A stretch of 64,000 nt of DNA from Qipengyuania sp. JC766 (lineage in GTDB: Bacteria > Pseudomonadota > Alphaproteobacteria > Sphingomonadales > Sphingomonadaceae). The notes beneath the pieces are model-generated. The model was not told the origin of the DNA, did not search any database, and saw only the letters and a list, made by a program, of their open reading frames with translations. The position numbers were made by a program, and so were the translations under genes. The stretch is taken from assembly GCF_040717445.1 (NCBI RefSeq), contig NZ_JBFEFL010000001.1, forward strand, positions 62,001-126,000. Reading direction: 5' to 3'. Of the stretch, positions 16,055 through 26,172 are shown one piece after another (within the stretch, counting starts at the first letter, position 1; the number at the start of each line of letters is the position of its first letter).

Positions 16055-18091
16055 CTAATTGAAACTCTCGCCTGCCTCGGCCTTCTTGCGCAGATAATCG
16101 CTCACCGGCAGGCCATGCTTCTCCAGCCCGGCAACCACCGTATCCAGCCCGATGATGTCGGCCCAGAACATCGGGCCGCCTGTGTAGAGCGGCCAGCCAT
16201 AGCCGTTGATCCACACCACATCGATGTCGCTGGCCCGCTGCGCCATGCCTTCTTCGAGGATCTTCGCGCCTTCATTGACCATGGGGTAGAGGAGACGTTC
16301 GCGGATTTCGTCCTTCGAGATTTCGCGCTGTTCGTTGCCTTCCTTCGCCGCGAAGTCGGCGATGATCTGCTTCACCTCGTCCGACGGGGTGCGCTGGCGC
16401 GCTTCGTCGTAGTCGTAGAAACCCTTGCCGGCCTTCTGGCCGAAGCGGCCCACGGCGCACAGTGCCTCGCGAACAGTGGTCACCTTGCTCGGGTCGCGGT
16501 GCCAGCCGATGTCGATCCCGGCGAGGTCGCCCATCTGGAACGGCCCCATCGGGAAGCCGAATTCCAGTAGCACGTCGTCGATGTCCCAGTAGTTCGCACC
16601 TTCGAGGATTAGCTTGTTGGCCTGCGCCTGGCGCTGCGAGAGCATGCGGTTGCCGATGAAGCCCGGGCACACGCCCGACACGGCCGCCACCTTGCCGATT
16701 TTCTTGGCGAGCTTCATCGATGTCGCCAGCACATCGTCGCGCGTCTTCTCGCCGCGGACCACTTCGAGCAGCTTCATCACGTTTGCCGGGCTGAAGAAGT
16801 GCAGGCCCAGCACATAGCCCGGGCGCTTGGTCGCGGTCGCGATCTCGTCGATGTTCAGGTAGCTGGTATTGGAGGCGAGGATCGCGCCGTCCTTCACCAC
16901 CTCGTCGAGCTTGCCGAAGACGTCCTTCTTCACGTCCATGCTCTCGTATACCGCCTCGATCACGAGGTCGCAGTCGGCAAGGTCCCCATAGTCGAGTGTC
17001 GGTGTGAGCAGGCCCATCGCCTGTTCGACCTGCCCGGCGGTCATCCGGCCTTTCTTCGCGGTCGCCTCGTAATTCTTGCGCATCGTGCCGGTGCCCCGGT
17101 CGAGCGCTTCCTGCTTCATCTCGAGAATGGTCACGGGAATACCTGCGGACAGGAAGTTCATCGCGATACCGCCGCCCATCGTGCCCGCGCCGATGATGCC
17201 GACCTTCCTGATGTCGATCAGAGGCGTGTCGGCGGGGATGTCGTCGATCTTGTTCGCGGCGCGCTCGGCGAAGAAATAGTGCCGCATTGCCTTCGACTGG
17301 GTGCCGGTCATGAGCTTGCCGAACAGTTCGCGTTCCTTCTTCACGCCTTCGGCATAGGAAAGCTCTCCGGCGGCCTTTACCGCTTGAATCGCGGCGTTGG
17401 GCGCGTCGAAGCCGCGCATCCTGCGCCCGTTTTTCGCGCGGAATTCGTCGAAGATGTCCGGGTTCTTCACGCCATCGTCATTGGCCGTGCCCTCGCTGGT
17501 GCGGGGGACCGGCTGGCCGATCTTCGACCTGGCGAAGGCGATGGCGTCGGCGGCCAGGCTGTCTTCGCCCACCAGCTCGTCCAGCAGGCCGATCTCCTTG
17601 GCCTTCTTGGCCGGGATCGGATTGCCGATCGCGACGAGGGGCAGGGCGGCTTCCGCCCCGACCAGACGCGGCAGGCGCTGCGTGCCGGCGGCTCCGGGGA
17701 TCAGGCCCAGCTTCACTTCGGGCAGGCCCATCTTCGCGCTCGGCACCGCGACGCGGTAATGGCACGCCAGCGCGACCTCGCACCCGCCTCCCAAGGCTGT
17801 CCCGTGGATCGCCGCGACGACCGGCTTGTCGCTCGCCTCCAGCTTGTCGAGCGCGTCGGGCAGGCTCGGCCCTTGCGGGGCCTTGCCGAACTCGGTGATG
17901 TCGGCCCCAGCGAAGAAGGTGCGCCCGTCGCAGCGGATCACGACCGCTTCCACGCCATCGTCCGACAATGCCTCGGCAATGCCGTCCACCAATCCGGCGC
18001 GCACGGCCTGGCCCAGCGCATTGACGGGCGGGTTGTCGGAAACGATCACCAGCACGTTGTCGTGCCGTTCGGTACGGATAGGCGAAGTCAT
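16055..18091 (-). CDS. fadJ: Enoyl-CoA hydratase / 3-hydroxyacyl-CoA dehydrogenase fusion
   Basis: 678 residues. Residues about 1-190 are a crotonase domain ([29 protein letters not shown] with the oxyanion glycines; the following [20 protein letters not shown]). From about residue 296 an NAD-binding Rossmann motif [11 protein letters not shown] starts the hydroxyacyl-CoA dehydrogenase, with catalytic [15 protein letters not shown] and the CPGFIGNRM segment, then the C-terminal helical domains. It performs beta-oxidation steps 2 and 3, probably with the thiolase at 19525. Its ATG overlaps the stop of the upstream hydrolase (ATGA). The frame continues upstream but only as a shadow of that gene. 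Confidence 0.92.
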   Translation of the reverse strand: MTSPIRTERHDNVLVIVSDNPPVNALGQAVRAGLVDGIAEALSDDGVEAVVIRCDGRTFFAGADITEFGKAPQGPSLPDALDKLEASDKPVVAAIHGTALGGGCEVALACHYRVAVPSAKMGLPEVKLGLIPGAAGTQRLPRLVGAEAALPLVAIGNPIPAKKAKEIGLLDELVGEDSLAADAIAFARSKIGQPVPRTSEGTANDDGVKNPDIFDEFRAKNGRRMRGFDAPNAAIQAVKAAGELSYAEGVKKERELFGKLMTGTQSKAMRHYFFAERAANKIDDIPADTPLIDIRKVGIIGAGTMGGGIAMNFLSAGIPVTILEMKQEALDRGTGTMRKNYEATAKKGRMTAGQVEQAMGLLTPTLDYGDLADCDLVIEAVYESMDVKKDVFGKLDEVVKDGAILASNTSYLNIDEIATATKRPGYVLGLHFFSPANVMKLLEVVRGEKTRDDVLATSMKLAKKIGKVAAVSGVCPGFIGNRMLSQRQAQANKLILEGANYWDIDDVLLEFGFPMGPFQMGDLAGIDIGWHRDPSKVTTVREALCAVGRFGQKAGKGFYDYDEARQRTPSDEVKQIIADFAAKEGNEQREISKDEIRERLLYPMVNEGAKILEEGMAQRASDIDVVWINGYGWPLYTGGPMFWADIIGLDTVVAGLEKHGLPVSDYLRKKAEAGESFN

Positions 18092-19335
18092 GATGGCAAG
18101 GCTCCTGCATTGCTTCGGGTGAGCGCCGAATAGATCAGCGTCTTGAGCTGTCGGCGGATGGGATAGGTGGACGAGGGGTAGAGCTGGGTCATGAAAACAC
18201 ACGTGATCCGTTCGACCGGATCGACGAAGAACGCGGTCGAGTAGGCGCCGCCCCAGTAGAATTCTCCCTTGCTCGCCGGGATCAGCGTGCGCGCGGGATC
18301 GGTGACGACCGCGAAGCCCAGGCCGAAGCCGGTGCCTGCATTGCTCGCTTCGCTGAACAGGCTCTGGCTCATCTGCGCCAGGTCCGCTCCGCCCGGCAAA
18401 TGGTTGGCGGTCATCAGGTCCAGCGTCTTGGGAGACACGATTTGCCCGCCCGCATGGGCGCCCCGGTTGACCAGCATCGTGCAAAAACGGTCGTAGTCCG
18501 CGAGGGTAGAGATCAGGCCGCCGCCGCCGGAATGGAAGGTCGCCTTTTCCATCAGGCGCGACTGGGCGCCCTTGTCGATCAGGCGCGGGGCCTGCCCGGG
18601 GCGATAGGCATAGGCATCGGCCAGCCGATCCTGCTGCGACGGATCCACATCGAAACCGGTGTCCTCCATCCGCAGGGGACCGAAGATGTTGTCGCGCAGG
18701 TAATCGCCGAGCGTCTGGCCCGAAATGCGCTCCACGCACACGCCCAGCACATCCGTCGAAACCGAATAGTTCCACCGGGCGCCGGGCTCGAATTCGAGCG
18801 GAATGCCCGCGAGCGCGGCGATATACTCGTCGGACGTGATCGCGGATCGCGACAGGTCGAGCTGCGCCTTGCGATAAGCGGCATCGACGCTGGTGCGGTT
18901 CTGGAAGCCGTAGGTCAGGCCGGACATGTGGCTGAGCAGATCGACGAAGCGCATCGGCTTGCCCGCCGCGCCCGGCGCAAACGGAATGTCGCCGCCGCCG
19001 CCCGCATAGGCACCTAGGCCTTCGAATTCGGGCAGCACGCGCGCGACCGGATCGTCCAGCGCGACCTTGCACTGTTCCACCAGTTGCATGAACGCGATGG
19101 AGCTCACCGGCTTGGTCATGCTGGCGATACGGAACAGCGCATCCTCGCGCATCGGCGTGCCATCGTCGCGCAAGCTGCCACCGTGCCAGTAATGCACCGG
19201 CTGGCCATCGCGTGAGACCAGCAGCTGCATGGACTTGAGCCGCCCTGTCTTCAGGTAGGTTTCCTCCAGGAAACGATCTATCCGTTGCAGCCTCTGGCCG
19301 TCGAAACCCTGATCTTCCGGCTTGCCCGTTTCCAT
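18088..19335 (-). CDS. Serine hydrolase of the beta-lactamase (class C/EstB) fold
   Basis: 415 residues from the ATG at 19335, preceded by GGAGAG; an upstream TTG at 19350 is less likely. The catalytic SxxK motif is SMTK (RIASMTKPV, about residue 83), and the YxN-type motif appears as YSV in [10 protein letters not shown]. The C-terminal GGAYST stands near the KTG position. There is no obvious signal peptide, so it is probably cytoplasmic, unlike true beta-lactamases. Family members are esterases, transesterases or peptidases. Coupling to the fadJ-like gene points to an acyl-ester or acyl-thioester substrate rather than antibiotic resistance. Confidence 0.87.
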   Translation of the reverse strand: METGKPEDQGFDGQRLQRIDRFLEETYLKTGRLKSMQLLVSRDGQPVHYWHGGSLRDDGTPMREDALFRIASMTKPVSSIAFMQLVEQCKVALDDPVARVLPEFEGLGAYAGGGGDIPFAPGAAGKPMRFVDLLSHMSGLTYGFQNRTSVDAAYRKAQLDLSRSAITSDEYIAALAGIPLEFEPGARWNYSVSTDVLGVCVERISGQTLGDYLRDNIFGPLRMEDTGFDVDPSQQDRLADAYAYRPGQAPRLIDKGAQSRLMEKATFHSGGGGLISTLADYDRFCTMLVNRGAHAGGQIVSPKTLDLMTANHLPGGADLAQMSQSLFSEASNAGTGFGLGFAVVTDPARTLIPASKGEFYWGGAYSTAFFVDPVERITCVFMTQLYPSSTYPIRRQLKTLIYSALTRSNAGALPS

Positions 19336-19524
19336 CGATCTCTCCACCAATTGCCGGGCCTCGCGGCGCCGTACCTTATCTTTATCCGCGCCGGGGTAAC
19401 GGATTTTACGACGATGTGAAGGCTCATACCCTTATTTCAGAAAATTTCCCGCGGCGCTTGCCTCATCGCCCGTGGACAGGCAAGATCGCCGCCAAGCCGA
19501 CATGAATCGGCACGAGGGAAAGGA

Positions 19525-20715
19525 ATGGCCGGAAAAATGCGCGACGCAGTCATCGTGTCCACAGCTCGTACCCCGCTTGCGAAATCGATCCGCGGGGCGT
19601 TCAATGCAACTCATCCGGTGCAACTCGGGGCGTGGTCGGTCGAGGCCGCAGTCAAGCGCGCCGGACTGGACGGGGGGGAAATCGAGGACGTCGTCTTCGG
19701 GGCGGCCAGCCAAGGCGGCGCGCAGGGCTTCAATATCGGTCGCCAGATCGCCTTGCGGGCGGGGCTGCCCGTCGATGTCGCGGGGATGACCATCGATCGG
19801 CAATGTTCCAGCGGGCTGATGGCGATCGCCACCGCCGCCAAGCAGATCATCGTCGACCGGATGGACATCTGCGTGGCCGGCGGCGTGGAATCGATCACCG
19901 CCATCCGCAACAATGCGGGCAAGCCGCAGCGCGACGAAGAACTGCTCAAGATGCATCCCGATATCTTCATGCCGATGATCGGCACGGCGGAAGTGGTGGC
20001 CAAACGATACGGCATCAGCCGGGAGGATCAGGACGCCTACTCGCTCCAGTCGCAGCAGCGCACTGCCGCAGCTCAGGAGAGCGGCAAGCTGGCGGACGAG
20101 ATCATCGAAGTCACCACGGTGATGGACGTGAAGGACCGCGAGAGCGGTGAGGTCTCGCAGCAGGACGTCACCATCGCGATGGACGACTGCAACCGGCCGA
20201 ACACCACCTTGGAAGGGCTGGCGAAGCTCGATCCGGTGATGGGCGAAGGCCATACGATCACTGCCGGTAATGCGAGCCAGTTGGCCGATGGCTCGGCGGC
20301 AAGCGTGCTGATGGAGGCCAAGGTCGCCAAGGCGCGCGGGCTGACCCCGATGGGCCGCTATGTCGGCATGGCGGTCGCGGGCACCAAGCCGGACGAGATG
20401 GGTATCGGGCCGGTTTTCGCGATCCCCAAGCTGCTCGAGCGGTTCGATTTCAAGATCGACGATATCGGGCTGTGGGAGCTCAACGAGGCCTTCGCGGTGC
20501 AGGTGCTCTACTGCCGCGACACGCTGGGCATTCCGGACGACCGCCTAAACGTCAACGGCGGTTCGATCTCCATCGGCCACCCCTTCGGCATGACCGGCGC
20601 GCGCTGCGTCGGCCACGCGCTGATCGAAGGCAAGCGGCGCGGGGTCAAACATGTGGTCGTCACGATGTGCGTCGGCGGCGGCATGGGCGCGGCCGGCCTG
20701 TTCGAGGTCCTGTGA
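19525..20715 (+). CDS. Acetyl-CoA C-acyltransferase (thiolase)
   Basis: 396 residues, normal length for a degradative thiolase. Active-site residues are visible: nucleophilic Cys94 in DRQCSSG, His352 in [11 protein letters not shown], and Cys382 in CVGGGMG. It cleaves 3-ketoacyl-CoA with CoA to give acetyl-CoA and a shortened acyl-CoA, the last beta-oxidation step. An RBS GAGGGAAAGG precedes the ATG. Its TGA overlaps the ATG of the acyl-CoA ligase (TGATG), so the two are co-translated. It diverges from the hydrolase/fadJ-like unit across 189 bases, where I saw no clear operator. Confidence 0.94.
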   Translation: MAGKMRDAVIVSTARTPLAKSIRGAFNATHPVQLGAWSVEAAVKRAGLDGGEIEDVVFGAASQGGAQGFNIGRQIALRAGLPVDVAGMTIDRQCSSGLMAIATAAKQIIVDRMDICVAGGVESITAIRNNAGKPQRDEELLKMHPDIFMPMIGTAEVVAKRYGISREDQDAYSLQSQQRTAAAQESGKLADEIIEVTTVMDVKDRESGEVSQQDVTIAMDDCNRPNTTLEGLAKLDPVMGEGHTITAGNASQLADGSAASVLMEAKVAKARGLTPMGRYVGMAVAGTKPDEMGIGPVFAIPKLLERFDFKIDDIGLWELNEAFAVQVLYCRDTLGIPDDRLNVNGGSISIGHPFGMTGARCVGHALIEGKRRGVKHVVVTMCVGGGMGAAGLFEVL

Positions 20716-22466
20716 TGGCGAGCATGGCAAAGCCCGCAGACCTCGCCTCTGCCATCGGCTGGACCCCACCGGAGAACTGGCCCGCGCGCACCCGTGCCGA
20801 ATGCAAGGCTATTTTGACCGCGCCCGGCATGCGGTTCGAGATGGAGGAGGTCGACATTCGCGGGGTGAAGACGCGCGTCTGGAAGAATGCGCCGCCGAAC
20901 CTGCGTGCCATCGCGATGCTCGGCCAGTCGCACGGGGACCGCGTTTTCACGATCTACGAGGACGAGCGGGTCACCTACGATGCGTGGTTCCGCGCGGTCG
21001 CCACGCTGGCGCACGAATTCCAGGCGCGCGGTGTCCGCAAGGGAGACCGGGTGGCGCTCGCCATGCGCAACCTGCCCGAATGGCCGGTCGCGTTCTTCGC
21101 CGCCGTGACCATCGGCGCCATCTGCGTTCCGCTCAATGCCTGGTGGACCGGGGGCGAGCTCGCTTACGGGCTCGCCAATTCGGGCACGAAGCTGCTCGTC
21201 TGCGACGAAGAACGGTGGGATCGGATCGCCGAACATCGCGATCGGTGCCCGGCGCTGGAGACGGTGCTCGTCACCCGTCACGCAGGGGACCCGGAGGGCG
21301 CTTCGCGGCTGGAGGATATTCTCGGCACACCCCAGGGATACAAGGACCTGCCGGCGCAAACGCTGCCCGAGGTGGACATCCTTCCCGAAGACGATGCGAC
21401 GATCTTCTACACCAGCGGCACGACGGGCAAGCCCAAGGGCGCGCTGGGCACACATCGCAACTTGTGCACCAACATCATGTCGAGCGGCTTCGGCGCCGCC
21501 TGCGCCGTGCTGCGCAGGGGCGAAGAGATCCCCCTGCCGCAGCCCAAGACGACGCTCACGGTCATCCCGCTGTTCCACGTTACCGCCTGTTCCGCGGGCC
21601 TGATGGGTGCCATCGCGGCAGGCAATACGATGATCTTCATGTACCGGTGGGATCCGGTCGAAGCCTTCAAGATCATCGAGCGCGAGAAGGTGAATTCCAC
21701 CGGCGGCGTGCCGACGATCGCGTGGCAACTGCTCGAACATCCCGAGCGCAAGAACTACGACCTCTCCAGCATCGAGGCCATTGCCTATGGCGGCGCGCCC
21801 GCAGCGCCCGAACTGGTGCGCAAGATCCGCGAGGAATTCGGCGCGCTGCCCGGCAATGGCTGGGGCATGACGGAGACGATGGCGACCGTCACCGGGCACT
21901 CTTCGGAAGATTACCTCAACCGTCCCGACAGCTGCGGGCCTCCGGTCGCGGTCGCCGACCTCAAGATCATGAGCGAGGACGGCACGCGCGAACTGGCGAC
22001 CGGCGAGATCGGCGAGTTGTGGGCGCGCGGGCCGATGGTGGTGAAAGGCTATTGGGACAATCCCGAAGCCACCGCCGAGACCTTCGTCGACGGGTGGGTC
22101 CGCACCGGGGATCTTGCCCGGCTGGACGAGGAGGGCTGGTGCTACATAGCCGACCGGGCGAAGGACATGATCATCCGCGGGGGCGAGAACATCTATTCGT
22201 CCGAAGTCGAGAACGTGCTCTACGATCATCCGGCCGTCACCGATGCGGCGCTGGTCGGCATCCCGCACCAGCAGCTGGGTGAGGAACCGGCCGCGGTCGT
22301 CCACCTTGCGCCCGGGATGAGCGCGAGCGAAAGCGAATTGCAGGAATGGGTCGCGGAGCGGCTGGCCAAGTTCAAGGTGCCGGTGAAGATCGCCTTTTCG
22401 AAGGAAACCTTGCCGCGCAATGCGAACGGCAAGATACTGAAGAAGGAGCTTTCGAGCTTCTTCTGA
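20715..22466 (+). CDS. AMP-forming acyl-CoA synthetase (long-chain/aryl type)
   Basis: 583 residues from the ATG overlapping the thiolase stop. ANL superfamily: the P-loop-like A3 motif is FYTSGTTGKPKGALGTHRN (about residue 235), the A5 region is GWGMTETMA, and the A7/A8 motifs are WVRTGDLARLDEEGW and DRAKDMIIRGGENIYSSEVE. The C-terminal catalytic Lys is in NANGKILKKEL. It activates a carboxylic acid to its CoA thioester through an acyl-adenylate and so starts the beta-oxidation encoded around it. Substrate range is not readable from these motifs. Confidence 0.92.
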   Translation: MASMAKPADLASAIGWTPPENWPARTRAECKAILTAPGMRFEMEEVDIRGVKTRVWKNAPPNLRAIAMLGQSHGDRVFTIYEDERVTYDAWFRAVATLAHEFQARGVRKGDRVALAMRNLPEWPVAFFAAVTIGAICVPLNAWWTGGELAYGLANSGTKLLVCDEERWDRIAEHRDRCPALETVLVTRHAGDPEGASRLEDILGTPQGYKDLPAQTLPEVDILPEDDATIFYTSGTTGKPKGALGTHRNLCTNIMSSGFGAACAVLRRGEEIPLPQPKTTLTVIPLFHVTACSAGLMGAIAAGNTMIFMYRWDPVEAFKIIEREKVNSTGGVPTIAWQLLEHPERKNYDLSSIEAIAYGGAPAAPELVRKIREEFGALPGNGWGMTETMATVTGHSSEDYLNRPDSCGPPVAVADLKIMSEDGTRELATGEIGELWARGPMVVKGYWDNPEATAETFVDGWVRTGDLARLDEEGWCYIADRAKDMIIRGGENIYSSEVENVLYDHPAVTDAALVGIPHQQLGEEPAAVVHLAPGMSASESELQEWVAERLAKFKVPVKIAFSKETLPRNANGKILKKELSSFF

Positions 22467-22480
22467 AGGCTGCTAGTGCC

Positions 22481-22496
22481 ACCCGGCGCGCCGGGT
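22481..22496. promoter_or_regulatory. Perfect 16-base palindrome before the tandem-TetR gene
   Basis: ACCCGGCGCGCCGGGT is perfectly palindromic and lies between the ligase stop and the TetR gene. There is no T run, so it may be an operator or a weak hairpin rather than a terminator. Confidence 0.35.
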
Positions 22497-22528
22497 GAGC
22501 AGATGCGGCGATGATGTGGGGGGAGCGG

Positions 22529-23761
22529 ATGGCCAAGAAGCCTGACGTCACGAAGAAGTTCGGGGAGAAGCGCACCGCCATCGTGCGCGCCGCATCGGTC
22601 CTGATCAACGAAACCGGGGTCCAGGCAACCACGCTCACCAAGGTCGCGCGCGCGATCGGGCTGAACGCGACCAGCGTGACCTACTACTTCCCGCGCAAGG
22701 ACCAGCTGATCGTATCCGTCTATGCGGAAACCATCGCGCTGATGAAGGACATGGCCAGGGAAGCACTGGCCGAAAAGACGCTCGAAGCGCGCATCGCCCG
22801 GTTCGTGCACCTGCATGTCGCGCTTCGCGACCGTATCCGCCGCGGCGAGCATGGCTTGATGACCGCGCTGTCCGAAATCCGGTCGCTCGACCAGGAGCAG
22901 CAGGACGAGCTGCTGTTCGGCTATCGCGAGATGGTGAACGACGTGCGCGCCTTTTTCGGCGAGCCGGCGGATGAAGGCCAGCGGATGCTCTATTCCGCGC
23001 GGGCGCATATCCTGATCGAGGCGATGCTGTGGTGGCCGGTATGGTCACGGCGCTATTCGGTGCTCGACTTTCCGAGAGCCGAGACAAAAATCGTCGATAT
23101 CCTGTGCTTCGGCATTCCGGCGCAGCGCGGCGAGTGGAGCCCCGCGCAGCTCGAGGACGGCGGCTGGCGCACCTACGACGACCGCGCCCCGGCGCAGAAC
23201 GACGAATTCCTGAGGGCGGCGACGGTGATGATCAACGAACGCGGTTATCGCGGCGCATCGGTCAACCGGATCGCCGAGGCATTGAACGTGACCAAGGGCA
23301 GCTTCTACCATCATCACGACGCCAAGGACGATCTGGTCCTCGATTGCTTCCAGCGCAGCTACGACCGGCTTTCCAAGGTGCAGATGGCGGGCCACGAACT
23401 CGACGGATCGTACTGGACCCGCCTGGCGAGCATCCTCAACGAACTGATGCAGCTGCAGTTCTTCGATTCGATGCCGCTACTGCGGACCACTGCGCTCCAG
23501 GCGCTGGACAGCGAAACGAAAGTGGACGTCGTCATGCGGTCGAACCGGCTCGCGCGGCGTTTCGCCGGGTTCCTGATCGACGGGTTCGGCGACGGGTCCG
23601 TGCGTGCGATCGATCCGCTGGTCGCCAGCCAGATCATCATGTCCACTCTCAACGGGGCATACGAAGCGCGGCGCTGGGCCGCCCGGTTCGACGACCGCGC
23701 GCAGGCGGTCGAAACCTATCTCTCGGTGCTCAGCGAAGGGATGCTGGCCGAGCGCAGCTGA
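22529..23761 (+). CDS. Tandem TetR regulator (two complete TetR units in one chain)
   Basis: 410 residues, twice the usual TetR length. Unit 1 has its HTH at about residues 15-60 (TTLTKVARAIGLNATSVTYY, then FPRKDQLI). Unit 2 has a second HTH at about 225-275 (ASVNRIAEALNVTKGSFYHH, then HDAKDDLV). Each is followed by its own helical ligand domain. The ATG at 22529 lies just after GGGGGGAG; ATGs at 22511 and 22514 are in frame and cannot be excluded. As the last gene of the thiolase-ligase unit, it probably senses an acyl-CoA and regulates this region. One polypeptide could act as an intramolecular pseudo-dimer. Confidence 0.85.
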   Translation: MAKKPDVTKKFGEKRTAIVRAASVLINETGVQATTLTKVARAIGLNATSVTYYFPRKDQLIVSVYAETIALMKDMAREALAEKTLEARIARFVHLHVALRDRIRRGEHGLMTALSEIRSLDQEQQDELLFGYREMVNDVRAFFGEPADEGQRMLYSARAHILIEAMLWWPVWSRRYSVLDFPRAETKIVDILCFGIPAQRGEWSPAQLEDGGWRTYDDRAPAQNDEFLRAATVMINERGYRGASVNRIAEALNVTKGSFYHHHDAKDDLVLDCFQRSYDRLSKVQMAGHELDGSYWTRLASILNELMQLQFFDSMPLLRTTALQALDSETKVDVVMRSNRLARRFAGFLIDGFGDGSVRAIDPLVASQIIMSTLNGAYEARRWAARFDDRAQAVETYLSVLSEGMLAERS

Positions 23762-23764
23762 GGA

Positions 23765-25078
23765 TCAGTCGCGCGGCAGCCGGTTGCGCGGCTCGCGCAC
23801 CTTGATGACCAGCAATGCCAGCGCGGCGACCTGCGCGGCAAGGACGATCACGAACAGCGGCTGGAATCCGCTCGCCGCCACCAGCAGGCCGGCCAGTACG
23901 GGACCGCTTGCCGCGATGGCACCCTCCAGCGTGGTTACGAAAGCGAGCCGCATCGGCGTGTCCTGCGGCTCCCCGAATTCCAGGACCATCGTGGTCGAGG
24001 CGAGCATCCAGCCCGATCCGCCGACGCCCAGCAGCACGAAAGCGGCATAGATCGGCACCGCCGTGCTGCCGACGATCAGCAGCGTGACCCCGGCGACCGA
24101 ACTGATGAGTGCCAGCACGTAGATGATCTTGAACCCCAGCCGGTCGCCCAGAGGGCCCCACAGGACGTTGGACATCGTGTCGGAGCCGAGGAACACGAAG
24201 CTCAGGCCACCGATCAGTGCGCCGTCGAGGCCCAGCTGCGTGCCAGCGTAGATCGTCCAGAAGGGTGCGCCGACACGGGCCATGGTGGAGAAGCACTGGA
24301 CGGCAAGGAACCAGGCGAAGTCGCGATCCTCCAGCAATTCGGGAAATTGCCGGATTCGCTGCATGATCGGCATCTGCGGGCGGCTGACCGGCGCGGCCGG
24401 CTCGCGGATCATGGTCTTCAGGACGACCAGACCGGCGCTCGTCAGCAGGAAGGCGAAAAGGAATGTGGTGGCATATCCGTTGCCCAGCCATTCGTCCGCA
24501 ATCAGGTAATTGCCCGCCACCCATGCGAGCACGGCTGCGATCAGCCCGCCCGCGAAGTTGCGATAGCCCTGCAGGCGGCCCCGCTTCCGGATCGGGATCA
24601 GCTTGCTCATCAGCATCTGGAACGCGACCCGCTGCGCCCCCGTAAAGAAGCCCAGCAGCACGAAGCAGCCGAAAGTCGCGAACAGCAAGATGTTGCCGGT
24701 CAGGAAATAGCCGGCCAGCGCCAGACCCAGGATCATGAGCCGCATCAACGACCCGACGCGGATGGCGTAGGGCAGGATATGGCTGCGATGCTCGATCCGC
24801 GATCCGCTGGCGATGGGGCTGATCGTGGCGCCCAGTTGCAACAGCGCCGCGCCCAGGCCGACGGCGGCGGTGCTGCCGGTCAGCAGCAGCAGGTAGGCGG
24901 GAATGATGGTGGGCGCGTAGATCAGGCGGAAGCCGGTCATCCCCAGCACGCCGTGGATGAAATTGGCGGTATAGTTGCGCTTCAGATTCTCGTCGACGAA
25001 CCGCGCATGCTCGGCGAGCGCGCGCTGCCGTGCGCCGACCGCTTCGTCCAGCCCGTCGTGATCATCGAGGAGATCCAA
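23765..25078 (-). CDS. Major facilitator superfamily transporter
   Basis: About 437 residues from a TTG at 25078, the first plausible start after the preceding stop; the frame is open to an ATG at 25180 inside the upstream gene, so the start is uncertain. About twelve hydrophobic segments are visible, including ANFIHGVLGMTGFRLIYAPT, AVGLGAALLQLGATISPIAS, the GYRNFAGGLIAAVLAWVAG segment, and a WGPLGDRLGFK loop after TM7. It sits at the end of a six-gene minus-strand operon with three acyl-CoA dehydrogenases, which suggests that it moves the carboxylic substrate or a product. Substrate unknown. Confidence 0.8.
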   Translation of the reverse strand: MDLLDDHDGLDEAVGARQRALAEHARFVDENLKRNYTANFIHGVLGMTGFRLIYAPTIIPAYLLLLTGSTAAVGLGAALLQLGATISPIASGSRIEHRSHILPYAIRVGSLMRLMILGLALAGYFLTGNILLFATFGCFVLLGFFTGAQRVAFQMLMSKLIPIRKRGRLQGYRNFAGGLIAAVLAWVAGNYLIADEWLGNGYATTFLFAFLLTSAGLVVLKTMIREPAAPVSRPQMPIMQRIRQFPELLEDRDFAWFLAVQCFSTMARVGAPFWTIYAGTQLGLDGALIGGLSFVFLGSDTMSNVLWGPLGDRLGFKIIYVLALISSVAGVTLLIVGSTAVPIYAAFVLLGVGGSGWMLASTTMVLEFGEPQDTPMRLAFVTTLEGAIAASGPVLAGLLVAASGFQPLFVIVLAAQVAALALLVIKVREPRNRLPRD

Positions 25079-25082
25079 GGCC

Positions 25083-26153
25083 TCAATAGCCGCCCAGCGA
25101 TGCGAAACGGTCCCTGAGGAGACTGGTGGTGCCCCAGGCGTTTTCCAGCACCCGTGCGCGCTTGAGGTAGAATCCGACATCGTATTCGTCGGTCATCCCG
25201 ATCCCGCCATGTAGCTGGATGCCCTCGTTGCTGATCGTGTGCAGCACGCGGTTGGCTTCTGCCTTGGCGACGATGGCAGCGCGTTCCGCGCCTGCCCCGC
25301 TGTCGATCGCCTGCAGCCCCGCCTCGACCGCGGAGCGCATCTGGGCGAGGTCCGCGAACAGGTCGGCCATGCGGTGCTGCAGCGCCTGGAAGGTGCTGAG
25401 GACCTGGTTGAACTGCACGCGCTGCTTCAGATAGGCGAGCGTCATGTCGAACACGGTCTGCGCCATGCCCAGCATTTCAGCGGCGGTAAGCACGCGTGCG
25501 CGGTCCAGCACCCTGCCGAGCAGGTCGTCGCCACCATCGGCCAGCTTCTCCGCCGCCGCGCCGTCGAAGGCGATGTCGGCATGGCTGCGCTGGTCCGTCA
25601 GTCGGCGCGTGGTCAGTGTCACCCCGTCGCCCTTTTCGACGAGGTAGAGCCCGTCTTTCGCAGCAACCACGAAGAGGTCCGCTCCGTGCGCTTCGGCAAC
25701 GAAGGCCTTGGTGCCGGTCAGCTTGCCTTCCACGACGACGGCCTCAATCGCATCGGGATCGTGATGCGCGCCTTCGTCGATTGCGAGCGTGGCGATGGCC
25801 TCGCCGTGGGCCAGCTTGGGCAGCCATTTCGACTTCTGTTGCTCGCTTCCTCCAAGGATAATCGCGCTGGCGGCAAGAGTGGTCGCGATCAGCGGGCTGG
25901 CTGTCAGGGTCTTGCCCAGCTCCTCGATCACCAGGCCGGCGGAGAGGAACCCGAAGTCCGATCCGCCATGCTCTTCCGGGATGATCACCCCGGCCCAGCC
26001 CATCTCCGCCATCGTGGCGTAGGCTTCGCGGTCGAAAGCCTCCGGCTCGCCGCGCGCGCGCACCTTGCGAAATTCGGTGACCGGGCTTTCATTGGTTGCC
26101 CATTCGCGCGCCATGTCACGCAGCATTTCCTGCTCTTCGTTGAGAACTGCCAT
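25083..26153 (-). CDS. Acyl-CoA dehydrogenase, likely beta subunit of a heteromer
   Basis: 356 residues, short for the family. The N-terminal helical domain (EEQEMLRDMAREWA; GWAGVIIPEEHGGSDFGFLS) and the C-terminal helices (VQFNQVLSTFQALQHRMADL; HGGIGMTDEYDVGFYLKRA) are present. The middle beta domain is reduced and the FAD-binding Y-E-G catalytic stretch is missing. It starts 19 bases after a 402-residue dehydrogenase. Adjacent pairs like this form alpha2beta2 enzymes in steroid side-chain degradation (ChsE-type in mycobacteria), so it is likely the non-catalytic partner. Confidence 0.86.
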   Translation of the reverse strand: MAVLNEEQEMLRDMAREWATNESPVTEFRKVRARGEPEAFDREAYATMAEMGWAGVIIPEEHGGSDFGFLSAGLVIEELGKTLTASPLIATTLAASAIILGGSEQQKSKWLPKLAHGEAIATLAIDEGAHHDPDAIEAVVVEGKLTGTKAFVAEAHGADLFVVAAKDGLYLVEKGDGVTLTTRRLTDQRSHADIAFDGAAAEKLADGGDDLLGRVLDRARVLTAAEMLGMAQTVFDMTLAYLKQRVQFNQVLSTFQALQHRMADLFADLAQMRSAVEAGLQAIDSGAGAERAAIVAKAEANRVLHTISNEGIQLHGGIGMTDEYDVGFYLKRARVLENAWGTTSLLRDRFASLGGY

Positions 26154-26172
26154 GTCGATATGATCCCGTTTC

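Noticed and set aside
25079-25180. ATG at 25180 as the start of the MFS transporter gene
   Set aside because: Would overlap the upstream dehydrogenase by about 97 bases with a non-conserved leader; kept only as an uncertainty.
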